Source: Nitrospinaceae bacterium (lineage in GTDB: Bacteria > Nitrospinota > Nitrospinia > Nitrospinales > VA-1). From it: a stretch of 7,074 nucleotides of DNA. Made by a program: the position numbers and the translations under genes. The notes under the pieces are model-generated. The model saw only the letters and a list, made by a program, of their open reading frames with translations, was not told the DNA's origin and did no database searches. Below are positions 1 through 5,880 of this stretch, piece after piece; position 1 is the first letter of the stretch, and each line of letters begins with the position of its first letter. Where the stretch lies: contig JAESTE010000052.1 of NCBI GenBank assembly GCA_016763735.1, forward strand, positions 1 to 7,074, read 5' to 3'.

Positions 1-65
1 CAGATATTCGGAAAAACACCCCTCAGAAAAATTTGTTCCATCCCCCATTTGGCTTATAGAGCCTT

Positions 66-257
66 TTAACTTGTTAAAAATAAATGTTTTGTGGCGTATG
101 CCAAAGGCCGGATAGACCTTTTTGGGCTTTTGCCCGAAGCTAATAAAGAATTTAATAGGCCATAAGTCAATTCCGATTCATATTCTTCTTCATTAAAGGA
201 ATAGCTTTTCGGAATTGGCGCAAAAGTGCGGTCAAGGTTTATGAATTTGGTATCCAT
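66..257 (-). CDS. Small ORF, possible truncated N-terminus of a larger protein
   Basis: This 63-codon ORF starts with ATG 18 bp after the stop of the RelE-like toxin and could be a third cistron of that operon; only a weak TGAG lies upstream. Residues 1 to about 38 look protein-like, with a run FINLDRTFAPIP followed by an acidic stretch EEEYESELTYGLL. From memory, similar openings occur at the N-terminus of large NACHT/STAND-type NTPases just before the P-loop region, but I cannot verify this and no P-loop is present. The last 25 residues are basic and of poor quality, and they overlap a hairpin-rich segment, so the true gene is probably truncated or frameshifted here. The minus-one frame remains open from about position 186 to the window edge. 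It may be a pseudogene remnant or a spurious ORF. Confidence 0.35.
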   Translation of the reverse strand: MDTKFINLDRTFAPIPKSYSFNEEEYESELTYGLLNSLLASGKSPKRSIRPLAYATKHLFLTS

Positions 258-275
258 AAAAAAATACTCAGGTAG

Positions 276-536
276 TTATCTATAAGATTCTCTTCGGTGC
301 AGGATCCCGATGATGTCAATTATCTTTTCTTTTTCCTGGATAGTGTAAAGAACTCGAAAATCACCGATGCGGATTCTCCAAAGGTTTTTCTTACCCTTTA
401 ATTTTTTGCAACCCTGTGGGCGAGGCGTTTCAACGAGAGACTCAATCTTGGGGAAAATTCTTGAGACGGTAGGGGAATCCAGTTTTTCCAGTTCCTGACG
501 GGCGGATCGGGCAAAGGTGATGGAATAATCACTCAA
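276..536 (-). CDS. RelE/ParE-family toxin of a type II toxin-antitoxin pair
   Basis: The 86-residue product has the size and pattern of RelE-superfamily toxins. It opens with an N-terminal strand and helix (YSITFARSARQELEKL, residues 4-19). A basic KKLKGKKNLWRIRIGDFRVLY core spans about residues 44-64, and the C-terminus HRRESYR (80-86) supplies the conserved basic and aromatic residues. Family members of the RelE branch cut mRNA on the ribosome, while ParE members poison gyrase; the KLKG / W-R-I-R-x-G-D-F-R-V-L-Y / H-R-R-x-x-Y-R pattern fits the RelE branch better. The start is TTG, chosen because it gives the usual family N-terminus. It overlaps the end of the antitoxin gene by 8 bp, so translation is probably coupled. 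It appears complete. Confidence 0.85.
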   Translation of the reverse strand: MSDYSITFARSARQELEKLDSPTVSRIFPKIESLVETPRPQGCKKLKGKKNLWRIRIGDFRVLYTIQEKEKIIDIIGILHRRESYR

Positions 537-720
537 CCAGTTTGTCCCCGTTTTTTAGTTTCTTTCTGACGGCCTCCAGGGTTTCTCGAGGTTCATTTGC
601 TCGCTGGTCAGCGATCAGGTTGTCTTCAAGGTCTTCCCAGAGTTGACCGTGTTGTTTCAGGTCAATGATGACTGCTTTTTTCTGGCCCTTATCATCGATA
701 ATGTATTGAATGCCTTCCAT
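529..720 (-). CDS. Antitoxin partner of the RelE-like toxin (RelB/Phd-like)
   Basis: This 63-residue acidic-to-mixed protein lies immediately upstream of, and overlapping, the RelE-like toxin, the normal order for a type II antitoxin. Its N-terminal half (YIIDDKGQKKAVIIDLKQHG) resembles the strand-turn-strand start of many small Phd/RelB-like antitoxins. The following helix (EDLEDNLIADQRANEP) is the typical linker, and the C-terminal KKLKNGDKLVE would be the toxin-wrapping segment. It is expected to neutralise the toxin by binding it and, with it, to repress their shared promoter. The ATG start has a good AAGGAA Shine-Dalgarno about 7 bases upstream. Family assignment is by resemblance and position, so the exact antitoxin class is uncertain. 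Confidence 0.75.
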   Translation of the reverse strand: MEGIQYIIDDKGQKKAVIIDLKQHGQLWEDLEDNLIADQRANEPRETLEAVRKKLKNGDKLVE

Positions 721-750
721 AATATTTCCTTTTTTTCGACTATTCCTTTC

Positions 751-769
751 TTCTCAGGATACCAGAGAA
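751..769. promoter_or_regulatory. Candidate operator overlapping the toxin-antitoxin -10 box
   Basis: TTCTC (751-755) and GAGAA (765-769) form a 5-bp inverted repeat with a 9-bp spacer that spans the predicted -10 hexamer. Type II antitoxins commonly autoregulate by binding such palindromes. The repeat is short, so this is a suggestion only. Confidence 0.25.
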
Positions 770-784
770 ATGGCAGACGGGCAA
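756..784 (-). promoter_or_regulatory. Putative sigma70 promoter of the toxin-antitoxin operon
   Basis: On the minus strand TTGCCC (779-784) and TATCCT (756-761) are separated by exactly 17 bp, each matching four of six consensus bases. Transcription would start near 749, giving a leader of about 29 bases before the antitoxin ATG. This fits an independent transcription unit behind the repeat-filled gap. Confidence 0.5.
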
Positions 785-844
785 ATCGGCCCGGTTGTTT
801 GAGGCATTCCGTTCTCTTTCGCCAACAAAGTGGAATAATATTAA

Positions 845-886
845 GTCTGGATTGCCGCGTTTCCTCCGGTCACTCGCAATGACGTG
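845..886. repeat. Dispersed intergenic repeat, 'GTCATTGCGAG...GCAATCC' type
   Basis: Read on the minus strand this begins GTCATTGCGAGTGACC and ends GCGGCAATCCAGAC, with terminal ATTGC/GCAAT arms. It matches the form of the common short palindromic repeat seen between genes in many bacterial genomes (GTCATTGCGAGCGAAGCGAAGCAATC type). It lies wholly outside genes, between the operon end and the toxin-antitoxin promoter. Only one copy is visible here, so repetition in this genome is inferred from the known motif. Confidence 0.55.
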
Positions 887-905
887 CGAAGGGGGAGTTT
901 TTATC

Positions 906-934
906 GGTGTTCATCTGCGTTCATCTGTGGTTAA
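906..934. repeat. Tandem 'TTCATCTG' dispersed intergenic repeat
   Basis: TTCATCTG occurs twice, 10 bp apart (910-917 and 920-927), inside GTGTTCATCTGCG...TGTGGTTAA. This is a familiar short intergenic sequence in many bacterial genomes. Its TTAA end contains the stop codon (931-933, TAA on the minus strand) of the second peptidase homologue, so the repeat abuts or has replaced the gene's original end. Recognition is from memory of the motif; copy number in this genome is unknown. Confidence 0.45.
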
Positions 935-1910
935 CGGGTTTTGTTTTTAAAGGGGAGGTATTCGCGCCATGATTTTTTTGTTGTCAGGATAATGGCCATG
1001 GGTTCTTTCTCGTAGACGATGGGGTATTGTCGCAGGGTTATGAGCAAGCCGTCTTCTGGGGCTGTGATCTCTTCCAGCCTTTTACCGCTGTATATGTCGC
1101 GCACTTCGCCGATTTTTTGTCCCTGCTTTAAGTGGCTACCGACTTTAACTTCTTTAAGAAACATTCCTGCGGTTGTGGTTCGCTCCGCTATTTCTTCGTC
1201 GGATTGATAAATTCGAGTTTTGGTTTTATGTTCCGGTTTTTTGTTGCGGTGGTCTTTCAATATCCCTTCGGCTTTCATAAAGTTCAGGATGCCTTGAAAC
1301 AGGGTTTCGCATTGTTGTGGATTGATAGTCCTTGGCGAGCCGGCTGAGACAATCACCGAAGACATGTCCTGCCATTGGTGGAACAGGTTGACTTTTTGAG
1401 TCGATGATTCTTTTTGTCGGCGCACGGTTTCTATTTGTAAATCCCTGCACATTTTTTTTACTCTGCCATCCGGCTTATAGGTTTGAATATGAGGGGCATC
1501 TTCATAATGCGGTGGCGCGGATTGCAAAATAATTCCCCAGAACGAATCCTTTGTATGTTGCCAAATAGTCGAGGCGATGGCTTCGGCGGTTTCGCCGTCA
1601 GATTGCCAGGGAAAGCGAGGTCCATATCCATTCCATCCAACGGCCAAAGCCGGGATCCGGATCGCACGGCGTTGGCATTGACCACCGGAAACGTTTGCAC
1701 CTGCCCGGTTAAAGTGTAGTGAGGATCAAGGCCTTCCACAATGCTGTCGAGAAATTGCGTGAGGTGGGAATTCAGGAACAATCCATTCAAATGATCTCCT
1801 TGCAAACCACTGACGATGGATAAGGGTTCGCCGGATTTCCCCCAGGTGTTTTTATAAAGTTCAAGATCACCGCCGAATGGATTTGGCAATGTGAGTATTT
1901 TCTCTTTCAT
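931..1910 (-). pseudogene. Frameshifted, ligand-less homologue of the AstE/AspA (M14) hydrolase
   Basis: Two minus-strand frames together give one protein of about 326 residues that aligns end to end with the upstream gene (320 residues). Frame 1 runs from the ATG at 1910 to about 1605 (residues 1-102, ending DLAFPG). Frame 2 runs from about 1605 to the stop at 931 (QSDGETAEAI onward). Left unshifted, frame 1 ends at 1458 after 48 unrelated residues. A single missing base just after the GGC codon restores FPG-Q and is the simplest repair. Zinc and catalytic residues are gone: HGDE of the neighbour is QGDH (37-40), DFHSS is ILQSA, VIETG is IVSAG, and DINR is DMDL. The substrate-side N and R (NANAVRSGSR, 78-87) and the C-terminal beta-rich domain (GMFLKEVKVG... 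to the end) are kept. The start overlaps the previous stop as ATGA, implying coupled translation. It could be a pseudogene, a pseudoenzyme partner made by frameshifting, or an intact pseudoenzyme with a sequence error. Confidence 0.7.
1584..1614 (-). promoter_or_regulatory. Possible programmed -1 frameshift signal
   Basis: On the minus strand, in the frame of the first half of the gene, the heptamer T TTC CCT (1608-1614) has the X XXY YYZ form. Ten bases further on, CGGCG-AAAC-CGCCG (1584-1597) can fold into a 5-bp GC stem with a 4-base loop. The direction required to join the two halves is -1, as such a signal would give. Bacterial sites are usually A/T-rich in the second triplet and spacers are usually shorter, so this may be coincidence. 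Confidence 0.25.
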
Positions 1911-2869
1911 TGTTCACTCAAATTCTTGGCAATGCGGGCCAGTGGTGAACCCTTATGCGTCAGGGGGTGCTCGCGAAGCGTGAACAGTAAGCCGGAGCAG
2001 GGGGTCACAATTTCTTCCAGCACGTTGCCTGTGACCGGGTCGATGAGTTTGCCAAGCCTGTCGCTTTTTTCAAGGATTTGTCCCACTTCTACCTGTTTGA
2101 TGAATAATCCTGAATGGGATGCCTGCACCATTGCGACTTGATCGGGTTGCACCTGCTTGGGTTCTTTAATTATTTCGGATGGCGGGGTGATGTTGAGGGT
2201 TCCGGTGTAATGCAGGAGGTTCAACATTCCATTGAAAATTTGATCACCCCTGTTTTGGTGGATGCGATGGCAAATTCCGGTTTCTATGACCAGAGTAGGA
2301 ATTTTTGCGCGGTTCAGATTAAACCCCAGAGTTGATTCGAATATGTCTGCGTTTGGGTGAACCCATATTAAATCTACATTGGATTTTTTTGCCAGTGGCA
2401 GTAGCTTTTTTTCAAAATCTTTGATGATTCGTATTTGTGGCAACTCCATCAGGTGGAGGTTGCTGGAATGGAAATCGATGACGATGTCGGAGGACGATTG
2501 TAAATCGTCGAGCAGAGTTTGTGATGTTTCAACAGCGAGAGAGGGGTTTTGGCCTGGGCCGAAAGTGCGGTTGATATCTAAAGAAAAAAAAGGCCAGAGC
2601 CGCGTGGAACTTTCTAATGCTTGCGAATTCACCGCCGGGTAAATATTTATTTCCCCTTGAATAGCACTTGGATTGGTGTTTTCCAGTTCTTTCAGGTATT
2701 GCGTCAGCCTATGGCAAATATAGAGGCCTTCCAGCTCATCGCCGTGGAGTCCTGTTACAAATGAGACTCGCGGTTTGTTGGATAGCGCGGGAAAAACATG
2801 CTTAAGAATTTCAATCGGTGGGCCGAGCGGACTTTTAATGGAAAGGATACATTGAGTTTGCACGGGCAT
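1907..2869 (-). CDS. AstE/AspA-family (M14-like) zinc hydrolase, COG3608 type
   Basis: The 320-residue product belongs to the succinylglutamate desuccinylase/aspartoacylase family of zinc-dependent amide hydrolases. Zinc ligands are visible as H42 and E45 (GLHGDELEG) and H134 (DFHSS). The catalytic Glu is E196 (VIETG), and substrate-side residues are N81/R90 and N100-R101 (DINR). Residues 1 to about 225 form the catalytic domain. About 250-315 form the beta-barrel-like C-terminal domain (GLFIKQVEVG ... EEIVTPCSGLLF) common in COG3608 proteins. Members remove acyl or amino-acid groups from small amides or peptides; the substrate here cannot be read, and no other arginine-succinyl pathway gene is in the window, so astE is not assigned. 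The gene starts 11 bp after the ntrC-like reading frame ends and overlaps the next gene by ATGA. The upstream AGAAAGAT gives only a weak ribosome site. It looks complete and active, unlike its downstream homologue. Confidence 0.85.
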   Translation of the reverse strand: MPVQTQCILSIKSPLGPPIEILKHVFPALSNKPRVSFVTGLHGDELEGLYICHRLTQYLKELENTNPSAIQGEINIYPAVNSQALESSTRLWPFFSLDINRTFGPGQNPSLAVETSQTLLDDLQSSSDIVIDFHSSNLHLMELPQIRIIKDFEKKLLPLAKKSNVDLIWVHPNADIFESTLGFNLNRAKIPTLVIETGICHRIHQNRGDQIFNGMLNLLHYTGTLNITPPSEIIKEPKQVQPDQVAMVQASHSGLFIKQVEVGQILEKSDRLGKLIDPVTGNVLEEIVTPCSGLLFTLREHPLTHKGSPLARIAKNLSEQ

Positions 2870-2880
2870 ATCTTTCTGGT

Positions 2881-4310
2881 TTACTGAATGCGACCTTTTT
2901 TTATTTCGATTTTCATGGCATCGATTTTTCGTTTCAGTGTATTGCGATTGATGCCTAGAGACTTGGCGGCGGCGATTTGTTTGCCGGAATAAGTTTCGAG
3001 AATAATTTCAAAAAGATGTTTTTCTACCTTTTGTATGATCGTGTCATACAACATTCCTTCTTCGTTGGTATTTGAAGGAAGTCGCGGATGAGCTGATTCA
3101 ACCGATCATCCCATTGACTGGGAGAATCGCCTTCTTCCTGAAAGTGTGGCGGTAAATGTTCCGGCAGGATAGGGCCGGAAAGGGCCAGCATCACCGCACG
3201 TTTGATAACGTTTTCCAGTTCGCGGATGTTTCCTTGCCAGTGATAGCCACTCAGGATACGCTCAACATCGTTAGACAGGTATACCGTGCCACGGGCCAAT
3301 GTCTTTGAGTAGCGGCGGATAAAATGATTTGCCAGTAGAGGAACGTCTTCGAGTCTTTCCCGCAATGGTGGCATATCGATATGGATGACGTTGATGCGAT
3401 GGTATAAATCTTCGCGAAACTTTTTTAGGCTCATCATATCGAGGAGGTTCTGGTTGGTCGCGGCGATGATACGGACATTTGCGCGTAGCGGTTCTTTGCC
3501 TCCGACTCGATAGTATTCATTGTCTTGCAGGATGCGCAGTATCTTTGCTTGCAGCGGCAGTTCCATATCGCCAATTTCATCGAGAAATAGAGTGCCGCCA
3601 TCGGCCTGCTGAAATTTTCCAATTTTTGTTTCGACTGCACCAGTGAACGCGCCGCGTTCGTGACCAAATAATTCCGATTCCAGAAGCTCTCTGGCAATGG
3701 CGGCGCAATTAATACAGATGAAAGGTTTGTCTTTTCTTTGCGAATAGTGGTGCAGAGTGCTGGCGATCATTTCTTTGCCAGTCCCACTTTCACCTGTAAC
3801 AAGGATGGATAAATCGGAACCCGCAGATTTGCCGATGGTCTTAAAAATTTCCTGCATGCTTTTGCTTTTACCGATGATGGCATCGTTTTCTTCTGAAGTG
3901 GGCAGACTGTCTGAAATTTTCACTTCTTCAGGTTGAGAATGGGAGTGTGCGGCTTCAGCTCTTTCTATCAGTTTGTAGACATCGTCGAAGTCAAAGGGTT
4001 TGGAAAGGTAGCCGTAAGCTCCCAGACGCATTGCTTCGATGGTGTTGTTCATGGAATCTTGAGCGGTCATCATCACGATTTTAAGATCCGGACAGATTTG
4101 TCGAGACTGTTCCATCAACTCGAGGCCGCTGATGCCTTCCATAAAAATATCTGAAAACATCATGAGATATTTATTTTTTTGGAGTTGTTCCAGCGCTTTT
4201 TCGCCGCTGGTTGCTGTGTCGACGATGTAATTATTTTTCTCCAAACCTTTTTTCAGGACCCAGAGAATATTTTCTTCATCATCGACAATGAGAATTTTAT
4301 GTGGATTCAT
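2881..4310 (-). CDS. ntrC: NtrC-like sigma54-dependent response regulator, frameshifted before its DNA-binding domain
   Basis: The reconstructed protein is about 476 residues, normal for NtrC. The receiver domain (1 to about 120) has acidic D10/D11, phosphoacceptor D54 and K104. The AAA+ domain (about 144-385) has Walker A GESGTGKE (173-180), the sigma54-contacting GAFTGA loop (220-225), Walker B GGTLFLDEIG (238-247) and the Arg-rich FREDLYHRIN (298-307). The open frame leaves homology after T416 and stops at 3024. The C-terminal Fis-type helix-turn-helix (YSGKQIAAAKSLGINRNTL) follows in the minus-one frame, from about 3060 to the TAA at 2881. One lost base near 3057-3065 explains this. As written, the cell would make a regulator without DNA binding plus, possibly, a separate 57-residue HTH peptide from an ATG at 3054. 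A sequencing error is a strong alternative. An AGAGGTGA ribosome site overlaps the kinase stop 12 bp upstream, so kinase and regulator are a cognate pair. Confidence 0.88.
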
Positions 4311-4322
4311 TTTATTATTTTA

Positions 4323-5411
4323 TCACCTCTGCCGGATCGGAAGAAAAACTTGTACGGTGGTTCCCAGTCCTTTTTCGGAAGTGATTTTGATTTTTCCGTG
4401 GTGGTCTTCGACAATTTTTAGGGAGATGGGCAAGCCCAGTCCGCTGCCTTTGCTTTTAGTGGTGTGAAAGGGGGTGAACAGTTTTTTCTGCGTTTCTTCG
4501 TCCATGCCTTCTCCCGAGTCTATGATTTCCACGGCTATATTTTTCCGGGGAACACTTGCGATTGGGGTTTTCACAGCAAAGCCTGAACTGATCCGGGTGA
4601 CAATTTGCAGGATCCCACCTTTTGGCGAGGCTTCGATAGCATTTTTGATCAGGTTCAGAAAAACCTGCTTAAGCTGGTCCTCATCGGCTTCAATGAGGGG
4701 CAGACTGGGATCGTAGATTTGCTGAAATCGACCCTTTTTGCGGGCGAAGGTTTCTTTTTCCAGTATCAGGATATCTTCGAGCACTTTATGGATATTCGTA
4801 TCTTTCAGTTTGAGCTCAACAGGTCGGGCTAAATCCATCATGCGCTTGACCAGTAGGTTGATGCGGTCGACTTCGGTTATGACAACATCGAGATATTCGC
4901 GGTGCGCTGTTTTGCGGATGTCCTGACGTAGCAATTGTGCTGAGCCGCGGATGCCTCCCAGTGGATTTCTGATTTCATGCGCAAGGCCCATTGCCAAGGC
5001 ACCCAGGTTGCTCAGGTGATCTGCGGGTCGTTGTTGCTCTTCCAGTTCCCGGATCAGACTCATATTTTTTATCAGTATTATGACACCCTGAATGGGGTCG
5101 TCAGATTCAAGATAAGGGGATAAAGTCAGGTTGACAGGGAATTGTATTGCGGCAGTTTTTCGTGCCCCATTTGCCTCTACATCATGGTAGCAGGCCCCTG
5201 TGACAAGTACCTTACGAACCTTATCGAGAATTTGCGGTTGTCTTGGGAAAAGTTCTTCCAAAGGTCGGTTGGAAATGGCGTCCCTGGATTTGTGGAACAT
5301 ATCTTCAATGGCCAGGTTGCTATGTAAAATTGAAAGCGAAGGCGAGACCAGAATTAACCCATCAATGATGGAGAAGAAAATATTTTGGTGAATGCGGTCG
5401 GGTTCTTTCAT
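4323..5411 (-). CDS. ntrB: NtrB-like PAS sensor histidine kinase
   Basis: This 362-residue soluble kinase autophosphorylates and passes phosphate to the NtrC-like regulator encoded 12 bp downstream. No transmembrane segment or signal peptide is seen, consistent with a cytoplasmic NtrB-type sensor. Residues 1 to about 125 form a PAS-like sensing domain. The dimerisation/phosphoacceptor helix has H145 in LAHEIRNPLGG. The HATPase domain shows the N box NLIKNAIEAS (253-262), the G1 box DSGEGM (298-303), the F box FTPFHTTKSKG (312-322) and the G2 box GSGLGLPI (322-329). All catalytic motifs are intact. The HEIRNPLGGIRG form is typical of NtrB-class kinases, which in enteric bacteria respond to PII and nitrogen status; no PII gene is in this window, so the signal is inferred. 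The start lies 9 bp after the zinc-ribbon gene with no clear Shine-Dalgarno, suggesting coupled translation. Confidence 0.9.
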   Translation of the reverse strand: MKEPDRIHQNIFFSIIDGLILVSPSLSILHSNLAIEDMFHKSRDAISNRPLEELFPRQPQILDKVRKVLVTGACYHDVEANGARKTAAIQFPVNLTLSPYLESDDPIQGVIILIKNMSLIRELEEQQRPADHLSNLGALAMGLAHEIRNPLGGIRGSAQLLRQDIRKTAHREYLDVVITEVDRINLLVKRMMDLARPVELKLKDTNIHKVLEDILILEKETFARKKGRFQQIYDPSLPLIEADEDQLKQVFLNLIKNAIEASPKGGILQIVTRISSGFAVKTPIASVPRKNIAVEIIDSGEGMDEETQKKLFTPFHTTKSKGSGLGLPISLKIVEDHHGKIKITSEKGLGTTVQVFLPIRQR

Positions 5412-5420
5412 AGGCTTGGG

Positions 5421-5822
5421 CTATTTGGAACCCTTGGCCTTTTTCGATTTCCCACTGGAATAAGGACTCTTGGCTGTTGACTTTTTTGCCGGGGCAGCAG
5501 GGGCGGGCTCAGCTTTTTCTTTTTTATCTGCTGCTGGGGTTTTTGCGTCAACCGCCGGAGCAGGGGCCGCATCGTCTTTGCCTTTAGATTGTTTGCCTTC
5601 TTGTTCCCAGCCTTTTTTCCGGGCTTCTGAAGGATACTCGGAAGTGTACCACCCGGAACCTTTGAGGATGAACCCTGATGCGGAAACGATCAGGCGCACT
5701 TTGCCATTATCTTTATCATCGCAGCCCAGGCCATTGCAGGTTTTCAGGGGTTTTGCCGACATGGTCTGCATGGCCTCAAAGGTAACTCCGCATTTATCAC
5801 ATTCGTACTCATAAATGGGCAT
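5421..5822 (-). CDS. FmdB-family zinc ribbon protein with basic Ala/Pro/Lys tail
   Basis: The 133-residue product starts MPIYEYECDKCG, the hallmark of the FmdB/CxxC putative regulatory family. It continues with the family's usual ISAPGFILKGSGWY-like segment (VSASGFILKGSGWY, about 46-59). The first metal knuckle is C8-x2-C11. The second is C29-x4-C34 rather than the usual C-x2-C, and is followed by DDKDNGKVR, a slightly enlarged knuckle. Residues from about 75 onward form a low-complexity Lys/Ala/Pro/Ser tail that is probably disordered and could bind nucleic acid. The family is named for a gene near an amidase/formamidase operon, where a regulatory role was proposed, but its molecular function is not settled. 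A GGAGAG ribosome site lies about 10 bases before the ATG. It sits 58 bp after ilvE and 9 bp before the kinase, probably in one transcript. Confidence 0.85.
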   Translation of the reverse strand: MPIYEYECDKCGVTFEAMQTMSAKPLKTCNGLGCDDKDNGKVRLIVSASGFILKGSGWYTSEYPSEARKKGWEQEGKQSKGKDDAAPAPAVDAKTPAADKKEKAEPAPAAPAKKSTAKSPYSSGKSKKAKGSK

Positions 5823-5866
5823 GAATCATACTCTCCAGAAATTATTAGGGTCGATTATTGAACTTT

Positions 5867-5879
5867 GCAGAAAATCTGC
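5867..5879. repeat. Short inverted repeat after ilvE
   Basis: GCAGA-AAA-TCTGC gives a perfect 5-bp stem just beyond the ilvE stop, within the 58-bp gap before the zinc-ribbon gene. It has no T-run in the direction of transcription, so it is at most a weak pause or processing hairpin. Confidence 0.2.
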
Positions 5880-5880
5880 T

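Noticed and set aside
124..135. GGGC-TTTT-GCCC hairpin as a rho-independent terminator for the toxin-antitoxin operon
   Set aside because: On the minus strand it is followed by a run of A, not T, and on the plus strand by GAAGC, so it lacks the terminator tail.
643..882. 79-codon plus-strand ORF spanning the antitoxin start and the repeat region
   Set aside because: It runs antisense through the antitoxin and into intergenic repeats, and shows no protein-like pattern.
1226..1450. 74-codon minus-strand ORF inside the second peptidase homologue
   Set aside because: The adjacent frame aligns with the upstream paralogue through this whole stretch, so this is an out-of-frame shadow.
5470..5814. 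114-codon plus-strand ORF
   Set aside because: It is the antisense of the FmdB-like gene; its Ala/Gly/Ser richness mirrors the Lys/Ala/Pro tail, and the minus frame has a clear family match.
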